NCBI RefSeq assembly: GCF_015245355.1
Contig: NZ_CP063311.1
Span: forward strand, 1,573,217-1,637,216
Source: Anabaenopsis elenkinii CCIBt3563
Lineage (GTDB): Bacteria > Cyanobacteriota > Cyanobacteriia > Cyanobacteriales > Nostocaceae
Direction of reading: 5' to 3'
Length of the DNA: 64,000 bases
Part shown: positions 28,454-39,359 of the stretch, in pieces
Numbering within the stretch: the stretch's first letter is position 1
Layout of the letters: every line of letters starts with the position of its first letter
Made by a program: the position numbers and the translations under genes
Notes under the pieces: generated by a model
What the model saw: only the letters and a program-made list of their open reading frames with translations
Databases searched by the model: none
What the model was told of the DNA's origin: nothing

Positions 28454-31400
28454 TTATATTTCTAAGAACAGTGGTATTTTCACCGTAAAAGTTGCACCTT
28501 GTCCTTCCCCCCCACTCTCTGCATGGACAGTACCGCCATGCAATTCTACTAAATGTCTCACAATTGCTAGGCCTAAACCTAACCCGCCATAGGAGCGGGT
28601 ACTGGAACTATCCGCCTGGAGAAAGCGGTCAAAAACATAAGGTAGAAACTCAGGTTTAATACCAATACCTGTATCCCGGACTTGAATTTGAGCATAGCTA
28701 GTCATGGTTCGGGGTAAATTTTGGTGCTCATCAATACTATGGGAAAGTAGAACTTCTACCCTACCCCCTGTAGGGGTAAACTTAATGGCATTAGAGAGTA
28801 AATTCCAGATAATCTGTTGTAAACGCTCCATATCACCGGCCACTACAAATCTGGAATGATTTGGGTCTATTTCCTGGGAAGAAATCACGGTAAAACTCAA
28901 ATCAATTTCTTTGGCTTGGGCGGCTAACTTGACTGTTTTCATCGCCAACTCAATTAGGGGAGCCAAATCGTAAGTACAAACATTGAGATACAACTGTCCC
29001 CTAATCATGCTGGAAATATCCAGCAAATCTTCTATAACCTGAGCTTGGTTCCTAGCATTGCGCTCAATAGTTTCCATCGCCTTGGCCATTTGAGTGTCGC
29101 TGAGTTTGCGAGCTCGTAGCAGTTGCACCCAGCCGAGAATTGCATTCAGGGGCGATCGCAATTCATGGGATAATATACCCAGAAATTCATCTTTCATGCG
29201 GTTGGCTTGTTGCAGTTGCTCTGTTTGCTGCTGCAAAGAAGCAATTAAGCTCGCCCGTTCCATGGCCACTGCTATTTGGTCGCAAACTGCTTGCATCATC
29301 GCCCTTTGATTCTCACTAAAAGAACAGCAACTGCGGCTACCAAAACAAAGAGTACCCAAAAGCCGTTCCGATGCTATTAACGGGTAACTATAACAAGCTT
29401 TCACCCCTAAATTCCGAATCAATTCCGTTTTTGGGTCAGTGGATTCCTGAACATTTTCTAGATAAATAGGACGGCGTTCTTGGGCGACAGCACCGCACAC
29501 CGATTGACCTAATTGCAACCATTCATATTTTTTAGCCTCCTCCTCAGAACAGCCTGTAAAAGATGCTAGGCGGATCACCTGATGGTTTTCCTCAACTAAA
29601 TAATTAAAGTAAACATCTAAACCAATCTGCTCCGCCAGTTTGTGGTAGAAGCTGTCAATCAGTGCTACGGGTTGCTGACTAGATAACAAATCACTGGCTG
29701 TGTTAAACAGCAGCTGTAACCTTTTGTAACTTAATACTTGCGCCTTTTCAATTTCCTTAAGATTGGTAATATCTTGAAACCCTGCTACACAGGTAGCTGG
29801 ATGACCGTGCATTGCTGGTATAGTATCACCAAATATTAGTATAGAGCGCACCCGGTCGCCGGTGTGCCAGTTGATTTCTAATCCATCTAAACGTTCTCCC
29901 CTGGCTACCCGCGCCCCAGGTATTTGGTGGTTAGGAATGGGATTTCCCTCCAAATCTGTGCAATAGTATACTGTGTGATACTCTTCTACTGGTACTCCTG
30001 TGGGAAACATACCCCCCGCTAATTCATCAGCAGCTCGATTAGCAAAGGTGACGTGACCCGTTTCCGGGTCTACAAATAGTAATGGTAGAGGCATCAGATT
30101 TAAGACGTCTTCTAGCCATTTTTGCTGATTGTGAACTGCTTCCTCTATCTGCTTCCGCTCTGTAATATCTAAAAATGCCCCAACACTACCTCTACTGTTA
30201 CCCTGTTCATCAAACAACGGGGCGACATACTGCAACAACTTGAGAATTTTGCCATCTTTATGTATTACCTCAACTTCAGAGTCTAAAACTGTAACACCAT
30301 GAGCAGCAGAATATTGCATAGGTAACTCTTCTGGTGATAGTTTTCTACCCTCGCGGCAAACTTGAAATTCTGGGGGTTGTTCTTGACTAAGGATACTCAT
30401 AGCACCATGTTCACCTGGTGATATCCCTAATTGTTGAGCAAGACAGGGGTTAATTCGCATAGTTTTACAGTCTGCATCTTCAGCAATACCAATACCAATA
30501 GGAATGACCTGAAATAAAGTTTGCAATTCGGTGATCCGACGTTGTAAATCTTGATTAAGTTGTACTATTTGTTCTCTTGCTTGCTGGCGTTCGCTTAAGT
30601 CCAGAATCAACGCCACTGATTCTTGTCGGTTCTCCCCCAGCAACACGTAACCCACTAAAACCGGAATCCGCCGACCATCTTTGTGAATGTATTCTTTTTC
30701 ATAAGGTCTACAAGCACCTCGGGGATTTTCCTGGGCTTGGGCAATACCTTGCCTATCTAAGTGGCGATACTCTGGTGGTGTGATATTTCGCGAATTTAAT
30801 TTACCTGTGAATAAATCCTCACGGGTGTAGCCAATCATCTGTAGAAATGCATCGTTGGCTTGGTGAATACCACCATACACATCACCAAACTTAATACCAA
30901 TGATGTTAGCATCCACAAAAGTTCTCAGTTTTTCTTCCTGTGCTTTGAGCCGCTTTTGTGTCTCAGAATGTTCTCGTTCTATACGTGATATTACTGCTGT
31001 AGTTTGCCAAATCAAAATCGCAAAAATCACTATTAAGATAATGGCAAATAAGGATATAGCAAAAGCAGAACCGTATTTCCCAGCTAATTGACCATGGAGG
31101 ATTAACCAGCCTATAACTAATGGTAGAGTTATAGCTGCCGGCAAAAAACGACGGGCTATCAAGCCACCATAGGTATCACTCATTACTACTGCCATAAATG
31201 CTTGATTCGGACGTGCCCAGAGAATACCTATACAAAGCACAATGAACTTTAGTGCTGTATGTAATCCCATTGATGTTGTATGTGATGGGGTCGTGGGTAA
31301 CAATCCTACTTGATAGATATAGCCGATAAGTACCTGTGCGGAAATTACTAGTACCATCACTGCTAAAATTTGAACATACCAAAAATTACGCTGATTTGGC

Positions 31401-31870
31401 GAATGGGCGGAAATTTCTAGAGCTATACCCAGAAATATAAAGTTTAAGGCACTATTCAACCCCATTCGCCCCGGAGGGGATGTTAATACTGCACTTGTTT
31501 GCTCCTGGAATAGTAATTCATCAATACCAAAGTTCCACCCGAATAAATACTGAGCTAGGGTGAGTAAACCAATTAAGGTAACAGATGCTGCACAAATTCG
31601 CGAGCAGGGTAAGTAACGGTTAGTATCATTACCACCTTTATTTTGTTCTATCTGCGATCTCCATAGAGATATACCAGAGAGGACAAAGCATAAAGCTGTA
31701 TTAGGCTTCATTGTTACTAGACTCGTATTACCGCAGGTTTTCATGAATTCGATGTCGAAACACCAGCCAAACAGCACCAAAACACCGACTAATATTGTGA
31801 TCGCACTTGCAACTTGTACCACTCGTAAGCTATCTAAGCTTGGCAGCAGCCAGCGGTTAAAATTTAACAT
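28454..31870 (-). CDS. Membrane-bound multi-PAS/GAF histidine kinase
   Basis: A 1138-residue sensor kinase. The N-terminal 290 residues form about eight membrane helices in a MASE-like array. At least three PAS domains follow (starting near 310, 440 and 580), with PAC-type ends such as [22 protein letters not shown] domain covers about 720-870. HisKA has [14 protein letters not shown] with His902, and HATPase has [16 protein letters not shown] and GLGLGLAIV. All kinase motifs are intact. The signal is unknown. The protein ends cleanly after the HATPase, and a receiver fragment lies just downstream in another frame, so it may be a shortened hybrid kinase. Confidence 0.9.
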   Translation of the reverse strand: MLNFNRWLLPSLDSLRVVQVASAITILVGVLVLFGWCFDIEFMKTCGNTSLVTMKPNTALCFVLSGISLWRSQIEQNKGGNDTNRYLPCSRICAASVTLIGLLTLAQYLFGWNFGIDELLFQEQTSAVLTSPPGRMGLNSALNFIFLGIALEISAHSPNQRNFWYVQILAVMVLVISAQVLIGYIYQVGLLPTTPSHTTSMGLHTALKFIVLCIGILWARPNQAFMAVVMSDTYGGLIARRFLPAAITLPLVIGWLILHGQLAGKYGSAFAISLFAIILIVIFAILIWQTTAVISRIEREHSETQKRLKAQEEKLRTFVDANIIGIKFGDVYGGIHQANDAFLQMIGYTREDLFTGKLNSRNITPPEYRHLDRQGIAQAQENPRGACRPYEKEYIHKDGRRIPVLVGYVLLGENRQESVALILDLSERQQAREQIVQLNQDLQRRITELQTLFQVIPIGIGIAEDADCKTMRINPCLAQQLGISPGEHGAMSILSQEQPPEFQVCREGRKLSPEELPMQYSAAHGVTVLDSEVEVIHKDGKILKLLQYVAPLFDEQGNSRGSVGAFLDITERKQIEEAVHNQQKWLEDVLNLMPLPLLFVDPETGHVTFANRAADELAGGMFPTGVPVEEYHTVYYCTDLEGNPIPNHQIPGARVARGERLDGLEINWHTGDRVRSILIFGDTIPAMHGHPATCVAGFQDITNLKEIEKAQVLSYKRLQLLFNTASDLLSSQQPVALIDSFYHKLAEQIGLDVYFNYLVEENHQVIRLASFTGCSEEEAKKYEWLQLGQSVCGAVAQERRPIYLENVQESTDPKTELIRNLGVKACYSYPLIASERLLGTLCFGSRSCCSFSENQRAMMQAVCDQIAVAMERASLIASLQQQTEQLQQANRMKDEFLGILSHELRSPLNAILGWVQLLRARKLSDTQMAKAMETIERNARNQAQVIEDLLDISSMIRGQLYLNVCTYDLAPLIELAMKTVKLAAQAKEIDLSFTVISSQEIDPNHSRFVVAGDMERLQQIIWNLLSNAIKFTPTGGRVEVLLSHSIDEHQNLPRTMTSYAQIQVRDTGIGIKPEFLPYVFDRFLQADSSSTRSYGGLGLGLAIVRHLVELHGGTVHAESGGEGQGATFTVKIPLFLEI

Positions 31871-32268
31871 TAAGTTTTACCACCTAACTGTCTAGCGTAG
31901 TCATTGTACTTAGTTCAAAGAAATAAAACCTCACCTACATAACTAAAAAATTGTTAGTTAGGCTATGTACTGTTGAGATATTTTTTATCTATCTATAGGC
32001 ATATTTTTGAAATGACACAATCTACATTAGAGAAGAATAGATACAAAAACATCTATCTTGAAACATAATTTTAAAACATAAAATCATGAAAAAATATATC
32101 CTGGGTCGGTTGTGAGCAGTCAGGGATTTGCTGATTATGTTATTTCTAGTCTAATTATTTAGTATTAATAAACACTTTATTATGCCTGTGATCAATAAAT
32201 AGGGGCAATTGATTAATTGCCCCTGGGAGTATATTATTAATTTAATTTTGACGTTTCTAGGTCTTTAG
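31871..32268. other. AT-rich intergenic region between the membrane kinase and DUF2237 gene
   Basis: About 400 bases with no gene. The kinase promoter (minus strand) should lie at the left side and the DUF2237 terminator at the right. The rest is AT-rich with no other structure that I can support. Confidence 0.5.
32201..32225 (-). terminator. Probable terminator of the DUF2237 gene
   Basis: AGGGGCAATT (32201-32210) and AATTGCCCCT (32216-32225 region) form a perfect hairpin with a short AT loop, about 45 bases beyond the stop on the minus strand. It is followed on that strand by ATTTATT. Confidence 0.65.
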
Positions 32269-32640
32269 CTACATAAGGGCGTGTTTTTGCAAATCCTCTA
32301 GTGAACAGACTTCCAAAGCTCTAGAATGGGTAGCGCCAAGCACAACAGGGGGGGCGACACCAGCATCTAAAGCTTCTTGCCAACGGGCTGCACATAAACA
32401 CCAGCGATCGCCTGGTCGTAGTCCGGGAAAATTAAATTGGGGAACGGCTGTACTCAAGTCATTCCCCTGGGATTTAGTAAACTCGAGAAATTCTGCTGTA
32501 ACTTGGGCGCAAACAACATGCATCCCGAAATCCTGACCACCTGTATTACAAAAGCCATCGCGGTAATAGCCAGTCATGGGAGATGTACAGCAACTCTCCA
32601 GGTTGGTTCCTAGTACGTTTTTTGCCTGTGCCATAGTCAA
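32269..32640 (-). CDS. DUF2237 family protein
   Basis: A 123-residue protein with the conserved family pattern CCTSPMTGYYRDGFCNTG, MHVVCAQVTAEFLEF, RPGDRWCLCAARWQEA and LGATHSRALEV. Four to five conserved Cys residues suggest metal binding. The function of DUF2237 is unknown, but it is widespread in cyanobacteria and proteobacteria. It lies 27 bases downstream of the response regulator gene on the same strand, suggesting cotranscription, and ends before a hairpin terminator. Confidence 0.85.
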   Translation of the reverse strand: MTMAQAKNVLGTNLESCCTSPMTGYYRDGFCNTGGQDFGMHVVCAQVTAEFLEFTKSQGNDLSTAVPQFNFPGLRPGDRWCLCAARWQEALDAGVAPPVVLGATHSRALEVCSLEDLQKHALM

Positions 32641-32667
32641 TTTTTAATTTTTGTAGTAATTTTCAGA

Positions 32668-33375
32668 TTAAGACTCCCGTAATACATATCCTACGCCGCG
32701 CACTGTTTGAATCAAACGCTTATGACTCCCATATTCGATTTTCAGGCGTAAGTAGCGAATGTATACCTCTATAACATTGGACTCACCCATAAAGTTGTAA
32801 CCCCAAACATTTTCTAAAATTTGTTCGCGGGTTAATACTTCCCGGGGATGTTCCATTAAGAATTTTAATAGTTCAAATTCTTTCATTGTCAAGTCAATTG
32901 ACCGTCCGTTATGTATGGCCCTACGGGTAGCGACATCTAAAACCAAATCCCCAAAACGTAACTGTTCGGTGGTTTCAACATCGGGCTTTAGGTACAGGTG
33001 AATTAACTTTAAAAAATCTTCCGAGCGATAAGGCTTGAGGACATAATCATCAGCGCCAGCTTCTAAACAAGCCACCCGGTCATCTACTGTATCTCTGGCC
33101 ATGAGTACCAGCACAGGGGCGCACATCCCAGCATTTCTGAGTTTTTTACACAATAAGAGTCCTGATTCTCCTGAGAGCATCCGGTCTACAACAATTAAAG
33201 CAGGTGGCTGATGGCTTTGCCCACTAGAGGCATCACGGCAGTATTGTAAAGCGCTAGCCGCATCATGAGCTAAAATCACCTCATAACCGGCTTCTCGCAA
33301 ATCAAAGCCCAGCTGATTTGCTAGACTCTCATCGGTTTCAATCACCAGAACACAGGGATTGTGAGCAATTGTCAT
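32668..33375 (-). CDS. nblR: OmpR-family response regulator, NblR-like
   Basis: A 235-residue regulator. The receiver domain (1-120) has the acidic pocket (VLVIETDES), the phosphoacceptor Asp in VVDRMLSGESG, and the conserved Lys in YVLKPY. The winged-helix DNA-binding domain (about 140-235) ends VEVYIRYLRLKIE...LIQTVRGVGYVLRES. The sequence style, with ETDESLANQL and the DTVDDRVACLEAGADDY block, recalls NblR, the activator of phycobilisome breakdown under nutrient stress. That name is from family memory and is less certain than the OmpR assignment. nadK lies 104 bases upstream on the same strand. Confidence 0.75.
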   Translation of the reverse strand: MTIAHNPCVLVIETDESLANQLGFDLREAGYEVILAHDAASALQYCRDASSGQSHQPPALIVVDRMLSGESGLLLCKKLRNAGMCAPVLVLMARDTVDDRVACLEAGADDYVLKPYRSEDFLKLIHLYLKPDVETTEQLRFGDLVLDVATRRAIHNGRSIDLTMKEFELLKFLMEHPREVLTREQILENVWGYNFMGESNVIEVYIRYLRLKIEYGSHKRLIQTVRGVGYVLRES

Positions 33376-33479
33376 ACAGGATATACAGATTAATAGTGAG
33401 CTGTGAGCCAGTAATTAAGATAGATACAATTTTTATCCCGGATTTCCTGTGGCCGATGATTCCTAGTAATTGATGGTTA

Positions 33480-34403
33480 CTAAGGTAGCTCTACCGATGT
33501 CGGTTTGGCGATATGTGGTAGACCCCAACCGAGCTTTTCTCGCAAAATGCGGAAAAATTCCGGCGGTTGCAGACGAATGAACCGGACACTGTAGCGCGAT
33601 CGCTCTAAATATACCCGATCTTCTGGGAAGATATAACATCCCCCATTACCATCTACTACCATCACCAGCCGGGGAATATTGACTGGGTAAATGTTGACTG
33701 TTTCTGTATCTGGAAATACTAATGCCCTCGAAGCTAGGGAGTGGGGGCAAATGGGTACTAACTGCAAGACAGGTACACCAGGAGTGATCACTGGACCCCC
33801 GGCACTTAATGAATATGCAGTAGAACCCGTGGGGGTAGAAACTATAATACCATCTGCTGCAATATCTACTGGTGCATGTTGCCCCACAGCAATTTCAAAA
33901 TGGCACATAGAGGTTAAAGGTTCTCGATGCAACACCATTTCATTTAAGCAGAGGGCTTCCCAAAGCACGGACTGACCGCGAAACACTTTCACCGTCAGCA
34001 TAGCTTGTTCTTCTAGGTCAAAATCACCCGCCATCACTTGCTCTATAGCCCGAGGGAGTTGACTAACATAAGTTTCCGTCAAAAATCCCATATGACCAGT
34101 ATTCACCGTTAACAGGGGAATACCAGTGGGGGCAACCTGACGGGAAGCCGCTAAAACAGTGCCATCTCCCCCTAGTACCACAGCGAACCTCATTTCTGAG
34201 TCGAACCCGGGGGGAGTCAGTCCATCAATGGGGGTGTGGCATACAGGACTTTCTGGACTAGAGTAGCCCAATATACCACCCATACTCGTGGTGGTAATGA
34301 CATCCCAACCAGCACAGGTAAATTGATCTTGCAGTTCCATAGCGATGCGACTCGCTATCGGTTTAACGTTATTGTAAATAATGCCTGCTTTCGGCACACT
34401 CAA
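33480..34403 (-). CDS. nadK: NAD kinase
   Basis: A 307-residue cytosolic kinase converting NAD to NADP. It shows the GGDGTVLAA motif, the [10 protein letters not shown] segment and the second conserved block [15 protein letters not shown], all intact. Cyanobacteria usually carry two NAD kinases; which of the two this is cannot be told without alignment. Upstream is ycf39 and downstream the NblR-like regulator, all on the minus strand, but the spacings of about 100 bases allow separate promoters. Confidence 0.94.
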   Translation of the reverse strand: MSVPKAGIIYNNVKPIASRIAMELQDQFTCAGWDVITTTSMGGILGYSSPESPVCHTPIDGLTPPGFDSEMRFAVVLGGDGTVLAASRQVAPTGIPLLTVNTGHMGFLTETYVSQLPRAIEQVMAGDFDLEEQAMLTVKVFRGQSVLWEALCLNEMVLHREPLTSMCHFEIAVGQHAPVDIAADGIIVSTPTGSTAYSLSAGGPVITPGVPVLQLVPICPHSLASRALVFPDTETVNIYPVNIPRLVMVVDGNGGCYIFPEDRVYLERSRYSVRFIRLQPPEFFRILREKLGWGLPHIAKPTSVELP

Positions 34404-34520
34404 ATATCCAAGTTTAGGCGATGCTTTTTACTTCTGTCATCCTGACATATTTTGGACACTGTAGTCATGAGTCTCTCAAAAAAATGCCCATGAATCACCA
34501 ATGAACAAGAACCAACGTTT

Positions 34521-35525
34521 TTATTGACTGTTAACTTTGGAAGACTGCTTAAATGGAGTCTTTTTAGACTTCTCTTTTTTCTTTTTGGATTTATTTTTTT
34601 CGTAGTCTAGCTCTTTGAGCTTCTTCATGATGCGACTGAAATAATCCTGTAGGTAGCTTTCCACAGTGGTGGTTTGTTCCTTGTCTAACCCCAATACCTG
34701 ATAGACCTCATCCATGGGAGCATTTAACGGTTTACCGCTAGCTAAGACTTCTGTAAATTCCAGCCTGTCGGCAACATTCCACCCCCACTGAAAGAAGCGG
34801 ATAAATCGCCGCACTGTCCGCAGCAGGTTAATTGGCATTTTGGTGATTCTGGCTTCTTTTCCAGATAAACGCTCACACAGGTTAATAATTTCCTCTGCGC
34901 TCCAAGGGCGAGTACCTACCACAGGAAAAGCTTGTTTCTGGGTTTCTGGGACGCTCAAACTGCGAATAGCAAATTTAGCGATGTCCTGAGTATCCATATA
35001 AGCCACAGGGGAAGAATTACTAGTTACCCACACTGGTTGATTTTCCAAAATGGGGATACCATATTGGCCGATTAAGCCTTGCATAAAGCCAGCCAAACGC
35101 AAAATTGTGTAGTTTATACCAGACTCAACTAAAAACAGTTCTGTACACCGCTTAATTTCCATCAGTGGTACTTGTGGATACTGATCTGCATCAAGAATAG
35201 AAAAGAATATAAAACGTTCTACACCCGCCGTTTTTGCGGCTTGAATTAATGCCACCTTACCATCCCAATCCACTTGTTTAATAGTCAGTGAATCTGTAGC
35301 ACGAGATGTCGCAGCATCAATGACTGCCGTCACACCTTCCAAGGCTCCTGTAAGGCTTTGGGGGTTACACAAATCCCCTTTGACTAATTCAGCACCCCAT
35401 TCTTTGAGAAATGCCGCTCTTTTGGGACTCCGCACCAGACAGCGTACTTTATGCCCCTCATCGATAGCACGACGAGCCACTTGTCTTCCTAATGTGCCAG
35501 TGGCACCGACAATTAATAAAGTCAT
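34521..35525 (-). CDS. ycf39: Ycf39, atypical SDR photosystem II assembly factor
   Basis: A 334-residue NmrA-like short-chain dehydrogenase homologue. It begins with the Rossmann motif GATGTLGRQVARRA and contains SILDADQYPQVPLMEIKRCTE, a Ycf39 hallmark. With Hlip proteins, Ycf39 binds newly made D1 and helps deliver chlorophyll during photosystem II assembly at the thylakoid. The C-terminus carries an unusual Lys/Ser-rich tail (about 305-334; KNKSKKKKEKSKKTPFK) that is likely disordered. Length is slightly above the usual 320-330. It is downstream of petM on the same strand. Confidence 0.93.
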   Translation of the reverse strand: MTLLIVGATGTLGRQVARRAIDEGHKVRCLVRSPKRAAFLKEWGAELVKGDLCNPQSLTGALEGVTAVIDAATSRATDSLTIKQVDWDGKVALIQAAKTAGVERFIFFSILDADQYPQVPLMEIKRCTELFLVESGINYTILRLAGFMQGLIGQYGIPILENQPVWVTSNSSPVAYMDTQDIAKFAIRSLSVPETQKQAFPVVGTRPWSAEEIINLCERLSGKEARITKMPINLLRTVRRFIRFFQWGWNVADRLEFTEVLASGKPLNAPMDEVYQVLGLDKEQTTTVESYLQDYFSRIMKKLKELDYEKNKSKKKKEKSKKTPFKQSSKVNSQ

Positions 35526-35697
35526 GAGGTTAGTAATAAATTTTTAACTTTTATGAAATGAATCTTAACAGAATTAGCTGTGTAAACAAAAGTTTACATT
35601 ATTTTCATTTATTTATTGAATCTTGGCAGGTCTGGGAAGGGGGAAACCAGAGAACTTAATTCTTGGTCTGACTCCCAGTACCCCCATCCTGTGAGGA

Positions 35698-35802
35698 TTA
35701 CTCCTCTGCGCCCTGGATTTTCAGTAATAAAGCACCTAAGGCCCAACCGACAAAGATTAAACCGAAAGACAACAGCGCTGCATTCAGAAGTTCGCCGCTC
35801 AT
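35698..35802 (-). CDS. petM: Cytochrome b6f subunit 7 (PetM)
   Basis: A 34-residue single-helix protein beginning [15 protein letters not shown] and ending [10 protein letters not shown], which matches cyanobacterial PetM. The hydrophobic helix spans about residues 5-27. It stabilises the dimeric b6f complex in the thylakoid membrane. A good ribosome binding site (AAAGGAG) lies upstream of the ATG on the minus strand. It is too short for a normal length cut-off and reads within a longer unrelated frame. petB and petD are 12 kb away. Confidence 0.95.
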   Translation of the reverse strand: MSGELLNAALLSFGLIFVGWALGALLLKIQGAEE

Positions 35803-36163
35803 GAGTGTGATTCTCCTTTACGAATGGTTGATGATCAGTTTTGCTCAACTGGGCTGCTTTCACCAGATTGAGTCATAACTCAAATCTAATTTTCGCCAGT
35901 GCGATCAAAAAATGCTCACAATTGTGCACATTTTTTTGGCTTTTACTCAGAAGTGTTACCACTATGCTGGTCAACCAGTTGAGAAGACCAAGGCATAGGC
36001 AGTAGCGCATATTCAGGTAAACTAGTCTACCAGAAGCGCTATCAAGGCTTGTTTTTCATGAGTCCTGTGTAAATAATTCTAAACCACTTTGATGATCAAT
36101 CCCTAATTATCCCTTGGTGGCAGTTCCTGGATTGCAGTTTTACTTAATATTTTTTTGTATTAA
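35803..36163. promoter_or_regulatory. petM-pdxA divergent intergenic region
   Basis: About 360 bases contain the promoters of petM (minus) and pdxA (plus). I note a CACAATTGTG palindrome near 35917 that could be an operator, and no further gene. Confidence 0.4.
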
Positions 36164-37222
36164 ATGAGTCAAAATAAAACAGTAGAAGGATCACAAATAA
36201 ATCCCCCGCGTTTGGCGTTAACACTGGGAGACCCGGCTGGAATCGGACCTGAGGTAATTTTAAAAGCTTTGGCTGAACCAGCTATCCGTCAAAAATATGA
36301 CGTAACAGTTGTGGGTAGTAGAGATTTACTGTTAGGGGTTTATCAACGGATTAACACCATTGATTTAGCTCATCCAGATGAGTTACAAGTCCTGGATGTG
36401 CCATTACATGGTGTAAATAAAGATAATATTATTCTTGGTCAGGGTAATGCCGCTAGTGGTGCTGCTAGTTTTGCCTATATGGAATATGCGATCGCCAGCA
36501 CATTGTCGGGTAATTTTGATGCTATTGTCACCGGACCGGTTGCTAAATCTGCTTGGAAGTTGGCAGGTTACAATTATCCCGGACAAACCGAACTTTTAGC
36601 CGCAAAAGCTGGGGTTGACCGCTTCGGGATGTTATTTGTCGCCCGCTCTCCTCACACTGCTTGGACACTCCGCACCTTACTAGCCACCACACATATTCCC
36701 TTAAGTCAAGTAGCCCATACATTAACACCAAAGTTATTGACAGAAAAATTAGATTTACTAGTGAAGTGTTTAGAAGAAGATTTCGGCTTAAAAACCGGCA
36801 GAATAGCGATCGCCGGTTTAAACCCCCACAGTGGGGAAGAGGGACAACTGGGAACTGAAGAACAAGAGTGGTTAATTCCCTGGTTAGAACAAGAGCGGCA
36901 AAATCGCCCCCATTGGCAGCTACAAGGACCCATACCACCTGATACCATGTGGGTTAAGCCGGGTCTGGCTTGGTATGGTTATACTTCTGTTCACAATGCC
37001 GCCGATGGTTATTTGGCACTTTACCACGACCAAGGCTTAATTCCTGTCAAATTGATGGCTTTTGAACGAGCCGTTAACACTTCTATTGGTTTACCATTTG
37101 TCCGCACTTCCCCGGATCATGGTACAGCATTTGACATTGCAGGTCGGGGCATTGCTGACGCTACAAGTATGAAAGCAGCTATAGAGTTGGCAGCAGAATT
37201 AGTGATAACACGTAGAACATAG
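36164..37222 (+). CDS. pdxA: 4-hydroxythreonine-4-phosphate dehydrogenase
   Basis: A 352-residue NAD-dependent enzyme in pyridoxal 5'-phosphate synthesis. It contains [13 protein letters not shown] at the N-terminus, [21 protein letters not shown] and the metal-binding His of [33 protein letters not shown] and [15 protein letters not shown] are also present. Length and motifs are normal. It stands alone between petM and the ndhF3 operon, with about 220 AT-rich bases before the latter. Confidence 0.97.
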   Translation: MSQNKTVEGSQINPPRLALTLGDPAGIGPEVILKALAEPAIRQKYDVTVVGSRDLLLGVYQRINTIDLAHPDELQVLDVPLHGVNKDNIILGQGNAASGAASFAYMEYAIASTLSGNFDAIVTGPVAKSAWKLAGYNYPGQTELLAAKAGVDRFGMLFVARSPHTAWTLRTLLATTHIPLSQVAHTLTPKLLTEKLDLLVKCLEEDFGLKTGRIAIAGLNPHSGEEGQLGTEEQEWLIPWLEQERQNRPHWQLQGPIPPDTMWVKPGLAWYGYTSVHNAADGYLALYHDQGLIPVKLMAFERAVNTSIGLPFVRTSPDHGTAFDIAGRGIADATSMKAAIELAAELVITRRT

Positions 37223-37451
37223 AGGATACTCTATGGCTAAACTATAGACGATTGATTATATAAGAATTAATTAGAGTAAAGATTATAGATTAGTCTAATT
37301 ATGTAATTCCTTTTTGGCCAGAAAAAAGGTAAACTAGAAAAATTAAAGAAAAATAAATTTATCATTCGCCAAATAATTAGCTAACTAGAAGCCAGAGGAA
37401 ATTATCTCTGTTGCCTAGCTAATTTATACCATCAATAAAGAGGTGAATTTC

Positions 37452-39311
37452 ATGATTCAGTTTCTCATAGGAACTGTTTGGCTAGTCCCTTGCTATGCGT
37501 TAATAGGTGGACTTTTAGCCATTCCTTGGTCACCGGGAGTCATTAAGAAAACCGGCTCAAGACCAGCAGGTTATGTCAATTTATTCATGACATTTTTGTC
37601 ATTACTTCATAGTGTCTTGGCTTTTATATTCATCTGGAACCAACCCCCGCAAGAAATATTTATTCCTTGGCTATCAACCGCCGGTTTAAACCTCACCATT
37701 GCCTTAGAAATTTCTGCAGTTAGTGTAGGTGCAATGGTGGTAATCACTGGATTAAATTTGTTAGCGCAAATTTTCGCAGTTGGTTACATGGAAATGGACT
37801 GGGGTTGGGGGCGCTTTTATTCTCTATTAGGATTATTTGAAGCGGGATTATCTGCCCTAACTTTGTGCAATGATCTGTTTTTCAGCTATGTAATTTTGGA
37901 AATTCTCACACTAGGAACCTATCTGTTAGTAGGGTTATGGTTTAGTCAACCCCTGGTAGTCACCGGTGCTAGAGATGCTTTCCTCACCAAGCGGGTAGGA
38001 GACTTATTCCTACTGATGGGAGTCTTGGGGTTATGGACTTTATCAGGGACTTGGGATTATACAGAGTTAGCAGCATGGGCGAGTAATGCTGAAGTAAACC
38101 CCACAGTGATCACATTAGTCGGGTTAGCATTAGTTGTCGGTCCGATGGGTAAATGCGCTCAATTTCCCCTGCATTTATGGTTAGATGAAGCCATGGAAGG
38201 CCCCGTTCCCAGTACAATTTTACGTAACTCCGTAGTGGTTGCTAGTGGTGCCTGGGTATTAATTAAACTCCAGCCTGTATTAACTTTATCGCCTGTAGTT
38301 TCATCATTTATAATTGGCGTCGGTGTGATCACCTCCGTAGGTGCATCCTTAATTGCGATCGCTCAAGTTGATATCAAACGCTGCTTATCTTATTCTGTTA
38401 GTGCTTACATGGGCTTAGTGTTTATTGCAGTAGGCACCCAACAAGATGAGACAGCATTATTACTGGTACTTGCCCATGCTTTAGCATCTGCATTATTAGT
38501 CATGAGTACTGGGGGTATTATATGGAATAGTATCACCCAAGACATTACCCAACTAGGTGGCCTGTGGAAACGCCGCCCTATTTCTGGGTTAGCTTTCATC
38601 GTTGGTATATTGGAATTAATTGCTTTTCCCCCCTTAGGTAGCTTTTGGGCTTTAGTGAAATTAGCCGATGGAATTTGGAAAACTTACCCCCCCTTAGTGG
38701 GAATTATTCTGGTAGTCAACACCTTAACCGCCATCAGTTTAACTAGAGAATTTTGCTTAATTTTTGGTGGTAAAGCTAAACCAATGAGTGAGCGATCGCC
38801 TGAAGTTCATTGGCCGATGATCATGCCGATGATGATCTTATTTGGCGTAGTCCTGCATTTGCCTTTAGTGTTACAAAGCTTATCACTATTACCCAGTTGG
38901 GCAACCCTGAATAAAGATTTAGCCCTATTACTCATGTGGTCTAGTATTTTTGGTTGTAGCATTAGCGCCGTCATTTATTTAGGTAACATTCCCAAACCAA
39001 TTCGCCTACCTTGGCAACCTTTACAAGACTTATTAGCATACGACTTTTACACACCCAAAATTTATCGTATGACCATCATTTTCAGCGTTGACCAACTTTC
39101 TAAATTCGCTGATATGATTGACCGCTTCATAGTTGATGGTCTCGTCAATTTCGTGGGGTTATTTTCCCTGTTAGGCGGCGAAGGATTGAAATACAGCACC
39201 ACTGGACAGACCCAGTTTTATAACTTCACTGTACTGTTAGGAGTCAGCATTTTGTGTGCATGGATCACCTGGCCTTTCTGGAAAGTACAGTTTTTAAGTT
39301 TGATGTTTTAA
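37452..39311 (+). CDS. ndhF3: NDH-1 subunit NdhF3 (CO2-uptake type)
   Basis: A proton-pumping membrane subunit of about 619 residues with some 15 helices. GPMGKCAQFPLHLWLDEAMEGPVPSTILRNSVVVASGAWVL-like blocks mark it as an NdhF/NuoL paralogue. It is shorter and more divergent than the respiratory NdhF1. The downstream ndhD and CupA-like genes place it in the NDH-1MS complex for CO2 hydration. I choose the ATG at 37452, which follows AAAGAGG at 8 bases, over a GTG nine bases earlier. Type 3 rather than type 4 follows from the CupA call below. Confidence 0.85.
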   Translation: MIQFLIGTVWLVPCYALIGGLLAIPWSPGVIKKTGSRPAGYVNLFMTFLSLLHSVLAFIFIWNQPPQEIFIPWLSTAGLNLTIALEISAVSVGAMVVITGLNLLAQIFAVGYMEMDWGWGRFYSLLGLFEAGLSALTLCNDLFFSYVILEILTLGTYLLVGLWFSQPLVVTGARDAFLTKRVGDLFLLMGVLGLWTLSGTWDYTELAAWASNAEVNPTVITLVGLALVVGPMGKCAQFPLHLWLDEAMEGPVPSTILRNSVVVASGAWVLIKLQPVLTLSPVVSSFIIGVGVITSVGASLIAIAQVDIKRCLSYSVSAYMGLVFIAVGTQQDETALLLVLAHALASALLVMSTGGIIWNSITQDITQLGGLWKRRPISGLAFIVGILELIAFPPLGSFWALVKLADGIWKTYPPLVGIILVVNTLTAISLTREFCLIFGGKAKPMSERSPEVHWPMIMPMMILFGVVLHLPLVLQSLSLLPSWATLNKDLALLLMWSSIFGCSISAVIYLGNIPKPIRLPWQPLQDLLAYDFYTPKIYRMTIIFSVDQLSKFADMIDRFIVDGLVNFVGLFSLLGGEGLKYSTTGQTQFYNFTVLLGVSILCAWITWPFWKVQFLSLMF

Positions 39312-39359
39312 CTGCTCAACCGTAAATCAACACCAAGGAAAACATCGGGACTATATCAT

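Noticed and set aside
35609-35863. 84-codon open frame around petM as the real gene
   Set aside because: The PetM sequence in another frame is an exact family match with a good ribosome binding site; the longer frame is a shadow.
36543-36938. Long minus-strand open frame inside pdxA
   Set aside because: It lies fully within a conserved enzyme gene and has no recognisable domain; a shadow frame.
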